Position numbers and translations under genes: made by a program. 64,000 bases of DNA from Clostridia bacterium (GTDB taxonomy: Bacteria > Bacillota > Clostridia > Oscillospirales > CAG-272). The stretch lies in contig JAFTIL010000026.1 in NCBI GenBank assembly GCA_017456905.1, positions 61,854-125,853 on the forward strand, in the 5' to 3' direction. Positions 61,011 through 64,000 of the stretch are shown here, piece by piece (the stretch's first letter is position 1; the number at the start of each line of letters is the position of its first letter). Under the pieces are notes generated by a model. It saw nothing but the letters and a program-made list of their open reading frames with translations. It did not search any database and was not told the DNA's origin.

Positions 61011-61039
61011 TTGCATTTGGGCAGTATTGGTGCTATAAT
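61011..61039 (+). promoter_or_regulatory. SigA-type promoter upstream of cassette 4
   Basis: TTGCAT (61011-61016), a 17-nt spacer and TATAAT (61034-61039), 97 nt before the ATG. It is followed by the ECF-type candidate (61059-61084), so cassette 4 may have a basal plus an autoregulated promoter. Confidence 0.7.
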
Positions 61040-61058
61040 GAAAAAAAGTTTAAGAAAA

Positions 61059-61084
61059 TGAAAGATTCCTCTGTTTTTTGCGTC
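61059..61084 (+). promoter_or_regulatory. Candidate ECF-type promoter of cassette 4
   Basis: TGAAA (61059-61063), a 17-nt spacer and CGTC (61081-61084), followed by TTATAAG, 51 nt before the ATG. It is the best match of the four candidates to the usual ECF spacing. Confidence 0.45.
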
Positions 61085-61135
61085 TTATAAGGTAAGCCAT
61101 CAACTGCACGAATTTGAAGGAAAGGAAGTGCTACC

Positions 61136-61675
61136 ATGACAGACGAGCAGATCATCGAGCTGTACTTCGCACGGCAAGAGCAGGCCATTACCGAATCAGC
61201 CCGTAAATACGGCAGCTATTGTCATACCATAGCCATGAACGTGCTGGACGATACTTCGGACGCTGAGGAATGTGTCAACGACACATGGCTCAAGGCATGG
61301 CAGGAGATACCACCCAAACGCCCGAATATTCTTCGATTGTTTTTCGGCAGGATCACCCGAAACGCCGCCTTGGACAAATACCGCCGTACCCGGGCCCAAT
61401 GTCGGCGGCATTACGAGATCTCCCTCTCGGAGCTGGAGGAATGTATTCCTATGAGGGAGGAGGACAGCGGCAGGCTGACCGAACTGTTCAACGAATTTTT
61501 CAGCCTTTTGGAAAAAGAGGAACGCACCTTGTTCATTCTGCGCTATTGGCACAGTCACTCCGTGAAGGGACTGGCCAAAGCGTTCCGCATCAGTGAAAAC
61601 GCCGTATCTCTGCGGCTCATGCGTACCAGAGAAAAGCTTCGTGCTTTTTTGAATGAAAGGGGGTACACGCTATGA
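61136..61675 (+). CDS. ECF-family RNA polymerase sigma factor (cassette 4)
   Basis: 179 residues. Region 2 (A-E-E-C-V-N-D-T-W-L-K-A-W, then I-T-R-N-A-A-L-D-K-Y-R) and region 4 (A-K-A-F-R-I-S-E-N-A-V-S-L-R). AAGGAAG precedes the ATG. Paralog of the other three. The last four bases overlap the partner gene (ATGA). Cassettes 3 and 4 are adjacent and in the same direction, consistent with tandem duplication. Confidence 0.92.
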   Translation: MTDEQIIELYFARQEQAITESARKYGSYCHTIAMNVLDDTSDAEECVNDTWLKAWQEIPPKRPNILRLFFGRITRNAALDKYRRTRAQCRRHYEISLSELEECIPMREEDSGRLTELFNEFFSLLEKEERTLFILRYWHSHSVKGLAKAFRISENAVSLRLMRTREKLRAFLNERGYTL

Positions 61676-63507
61676 GAATCCAAGGCTTGACCATATCCGC
61701 GGCTTTGGGCGATATTCGCTCCGAGTATCTGCTGGAGGCCGAGGAATCTTATTTTGAGGCCATCACAGAGAAGAAACGCGCTCCCCGAAACGGCGGGCTG
61801 ACACGCTTTGTCAACAGCGGCTGGGGCGTGGCCATCGTCTGCGCTTTGGTGGCCGTGAGCGTCATGGGCGGCATCATCTGGGCGGGGTTCCATGCAGGGG
61901 ACGTGCCGCCGGGGTATAACGACGCCATCACGGGCGAGGTATATCTCACGGTGGGCTTGCAATCCGTGGAGCCCGAGGCCTTCTTTGGCTACAGCGAGGT
62001 GCATAAGGGCAACCAAACTGCTATGTCCTGCGGCGCGGGCTTTTATGGCGAGTTCACCGTGTCTCCCATCCCCACGCTGACTTATGCGGAGGATCTGCGC
62101 TTGCATATGCCCAAAAACTACACGTTGGAGGCGGTCTATGTGTACGACCCCGAAGCACCGATTGAGGAGCTTTATGCCTTTGAGACTTTAGACGATCTAA
62201 AAACCTTGGCGGCGGGGAGCTATTACGTCGCTCTGCGGATCACCCACACCGAGGGAAAGAATGAATACGGCTACGATTACGCTTTTTGTCTGAATGTAAA
62301 TATCGTCGAGACCGAAACGCCCATCGCCCTTGACCTCTCCTTCTGTGAGTTTGCGTTGGGACATCGCCTCCATGTGAAATTTCATCCCGACGGGCACCTG
62401 TGGATACTGATCGGACAGCTTGATGCCATCCATGAAATCTACAAGGGTACCTATGTGTTGGGGGAAGGGCAGATCACCATTGATTGCCCTGTGGACGCGA
62501 ATTACTTTGGCTTTAGTCTCCATGGCACTCATACCTTTGAGTCGAGCGAAGAAAGCGTCAGGATCGGGGAACTGACCGTCCCAACAAAAAGCAACGACGG
62601 CACCTGCCCCGCAGTATTCGTACCTTTGATCATGGCATATTTTGATGAATACAACGCCTCCGTCCCGGAATACCATCAAGAGCAACCCGAAGGCTACGCG
62701 GTGATGGACATGGACGGAGACGGCACAAAAGAGGTCGTTGTCAAGCTGGCTTGGGATCAAAAAAGCGCGTATGACCGTTCCGTGGTTTTCTTTATTGACT
62801 ATGATGCCGAAAAGATCCTGGATCACGCCGAGATATCCTACAACCATTTGTACGTAGACGGCGCCTTCAGCTATACCTTTGACCGCACGGGACCTTCCTA
62901 CGGCGTGGACAAACTGGTGGCGACAGAAACGGGATATGAAACAAAGACCCTGTGGCGCATCTATAACGACGGCTCCGAGAACGCCGAATATTACATCGGT
63001 GATCGCAAGGTCACCAAGGAAGAATTGGAAAACTATACCGCCGAGATTGAATGCGAGAAGGTCACTTGGAATGACTGCACTTGGGAGATCACAGAGTTTG
63101 AAACGGGTTTCAGCGGAGAAAACGAGGGTATGGAGATCGTGACGGAAAATGCCGCGCGGGAAAGTCTGGATGTCGTTTATTACGTCCCCAAACAAGGTAC
63201 CATCGTGATTTTGGATTTTAGACCCGACCATACCGTGAAGATTACGGTGCAAGATGACGGTTATTTGCCGACAGACGGATGGGATATCGAAGAGATATTT
63301 ACGGGAACGTATCATCTCTCTGAAGGTTTTATAACGCTTAACTGTCCCGAGGCCGAGGGGGCAGAGGTGTATCTGTCAAGGGTTATGCACGGAACTTTCT
63401 CTTTCACCGCAGATGATGATGACGATGGCGGTGTTTGGATCGGCGATGCCCATTTTATGCTTGCGGATGAACGGGAGTTGGACTTTTTGGAGTATAACAG
63501 AAATTGA
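61672..63507 (+). CDS. Membrane partner of ECF sigma (cassette 4) with mixed extracellular modules
   Basis: 611 residues. Cytoplasmic head (1-48) with I-S-A-A-L-G-D-I-R-S-E-Y-L, transmembrane segment about 49-71. Outside, a module at about 88-210 resembles those of the 733-residue partner at 7231 (L-A-A-G-S-Y-Y-V, then Y-D-Y-A-F-C-L-N-V). Next is a small beta module at about 225-303 (G-T-Y-V-L-G-E-G-Q-I-T-I) that recurs near the C-terminus (G-T-Y-H-L-S-E-G-F-I-T-L, about 505-600). Between them is a stretch with D-M-D-G-D-G-T-K-E-V, like a calcium-binding FG-GAP loop. The protein joins parts seen in other cassettes, which suggests module exchange. A strong terminator follows. Confidence 0.78.
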   Translation: MRIQGLTISAALGDIRSEYLLEAEESYFEAITEKKRAPRNGGLTRFVNSGWGVAIVCALVAVSVMGGIIWAGFHAGDVPPGYNDAITGEVYLTVGLQSVEPEAFFGYSEVHKGNQTAMSCGAGFYGEFTVSPIPTLTYAEDLRLHMPKNYTLEAVYVYDPEAPIEELYAFETLDDLKTLAAGSYYVALRITHTEGKNEYGYDYAFCLNVNIVETETPIALDLSFCEFALGHRLHVKFHPDGHLWILIGQLDAIHEIYKGTYVLGEGQITIDCPVDANYFGFSLHGTHTFESSEESVRIGELTVPTKSNDGTCPAVFVPLIMAYFDEYNASVPEYHQEQPEGYAVMDMDGDGTKEVVVKLAWDQKSAYDRSVVFFIDYDAEKILDHAEISYNHLYVDGAFSYTFDRTGPSYGVDKLVATETGYETKTLWRIYNDGSENAEYYIGDRKVTKEELENYTAEIECEKVTWNDCTWEITEFETGFSGENEGMEIVTENAARESLDVVYYVPKQGTIVILDFRPDHTVKITVQDDGYLPTDGWDIEEIFTGTYHLSEGFITLNCPEAEGAEVYLSRVMHGTFSFTADDDDDGGVWIGDAHFMLADERELDFLEYNRN

Positions 63508-63532
63508 GGGGCGGCTGAACCGCCCCTTTTTC
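63507..63532 (+). terminator. Terminator after cassette 4
   Basis: AGGGGCGG (63507-63514) pairs with CCGCCCCT (63520-63527) and TTTTTC follows. The stem begins at the last base of the stop codon. Confidence 0.88.
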
Positions 63533-63615
63533 TCATCCTCACATGATCCTTGATGGGCAGGTTTCGTTAGAGGGCGGGAGGGTAAATTGTTGTTTACACG
63601 GGTTACCACGAAACC

Positions 63616-63804
63616 AAGCCTTCCCTTGTGAGGGAAGGTGGCACGACCGAAGGGAGTGACGGATGAGTAGCCTAATGAATGGACATTTTCCGAAGGAAAA
63701 TGCTCCAATTTCTTCTACAGAAAAGACTTTTTAAGATCAATCACCTTTTATGTGAGTACTCATCCACCGCTTCGCGGTCCCCCTTCCCTCACAAGGGAAG
63801 GCTT
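63616..63804. mobile_element. MITE-like element with perfect 23-bp terminal inverted repeats
   Basis: The terminal repeats at 63616-63638 and 63782-63804 match perfectly over 23 bp. Inner arms GGATGAGTA (63661-63669) and TACTCATCC (63757-63765) also pair. It is 189 bp without a gene. TTACCACG stands directly on both sides (63603-63610 and 63803-63810), the right copy overlapping the element end by two bases, a possible target duplication. The ends look like a repeat common in gut Clostridia; that is from memory. Confidence 0.65.
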
Positions 63805-63839
63805 ACCACGGGCATCCTCGCCCCAAGTCATCACATCGC

Positions 63840-64000
63840 CATTAGTAAGATAAACAACAGGCCACCTCTAAAAACTCTCTCGCTGACGAATCGGCGGCAC
63901 TTTCTTTGGCACTTCTTCACAAATATTCTTCACGTAGCTCCTGCTACGCGTGCGAATTTTTGTTCGAATTGCCTAACAAATTGCTCGCCGCTCGTTCAGC
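63840..64000. repeat. Palindrome-rich noncoding right edge
   Basis: No ORF is supported here; all frames have stops. Short inverted repeats include CACGTAGC/GCTACG (63931-63950) and ATTCGCAC-like arms. It resembles repeat-type intergenic DNA. It may continue past the window. Confidence 0.4.

Noticed and set aside
63840-64000. Partial gene at the right edge
   Set aside because: The frames I translated are short and interrupted by stops; no motif is visible.
1-64000. tRNA and rRNA genes, prophage, integrase or transposase genes
   Set aside because: None recognised in either strand; gaps are short or filled by promoters, hairpins and repeats.

Overview
The window looks like a chromosomal segment of an anaerobic, gut-type Bacillota in class Clostridia, probably an uncultured Oscillospirales or Christensenellales relative. 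Supporting features are the gene order of core loci (yicC-remA-rpoZ-priA, gdpP-rplI-dnaB, tilS-hpt-ftsH), Thr/Pro/Glu-rich lipoprotein linkers, BspA-type leucine-rich repeats, a SpoVM-like peptide and many GC-rich palindromic intergenic repeats. I saw no tRNA, rRNA, CRISPR array, prophage or transposase gene.

Layout. 1-3.8 kb (+): the end of a BspA-like surface protein, then metY and metA (homocysteine synthesis through O-acetylhomoserine). 3.9-6.4 kb (-): a metallo-beta-lactamase/LamG lipoprotein and a small membrane protein. 6.7-9.4 kb (+): first ECF sigma/membrane-partner cassette, then a Cys-rich small protein and queH. 10.7-15.1 kb (-): yicC, remA, rpoZ, priA. 15.3-26.1 kb (-): a thioredoxin/nuclease lipoprotein, an M55 aminopeptidase, a MutS-like ATPase, a nitroreductase, a GtrA protein, cysS, a TIM-barrel epimerase-like protein and a second ECF cassette. 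26.2-37.7 kb (-): an FAD oxidoreductase, ftsH, hpt, tilS, dnaB, rplI, gdpP and a DUF2232-like membrane protein. 38.2-54.7 kb (+): rpoB-rpoC, a polar amino acid ABC transporter, a P-loop kinase-like protein, glgP and a GH13 amylase. 54.8-58.1 kb (-): holA, a YgiQ radical-SAM protein and a 30-residue SpoVM-like ORF. 58.5-63.5 kb (+): an HPr-like protein without the phosphorylatable His, and two more ECF cassettes. The right edge is a MITE-like element plus repeat DNA.

The most unusual content is a paralogous set of four two-gene cassettes. Each has an ECF-type sigma factor whose stop overlaps the start of a single-pass membrane protein. The partners share a short cytoplasmic N-terminus and transmembrane segment, but their outer domains are unrelated or shuffled: tandem beta modules, LRR plus Cys motifs, YD-like repeats, or mixed modules. 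Two neighbouring cassettes share a 98-bp block around the transmembrane segment with a single mismatch, while the flanks have diverged. This suggests gene conversion or ectodomain swapping. A GAAA-N15-18-CGT element lies upstream of each sigma gene. I infer a family of surface sensors with exchangeable outer domains that signal to cognate sigma factors; no function has been shown.

The metabolic genes fit together. MetA has the Glu111 typical of acetyl-transferring enzymes and sits next to an O-acetylhomoserine sulfhydrylase. glgP and a cytoplasmic GH13 enzyme indicate storage or maltodextrin breakdown. The core genes are ordinary in sequence, but gmk and coaBC are missing from the remA-priA cluster, and rpoBC stands apart from the ribosomal-protein genes.
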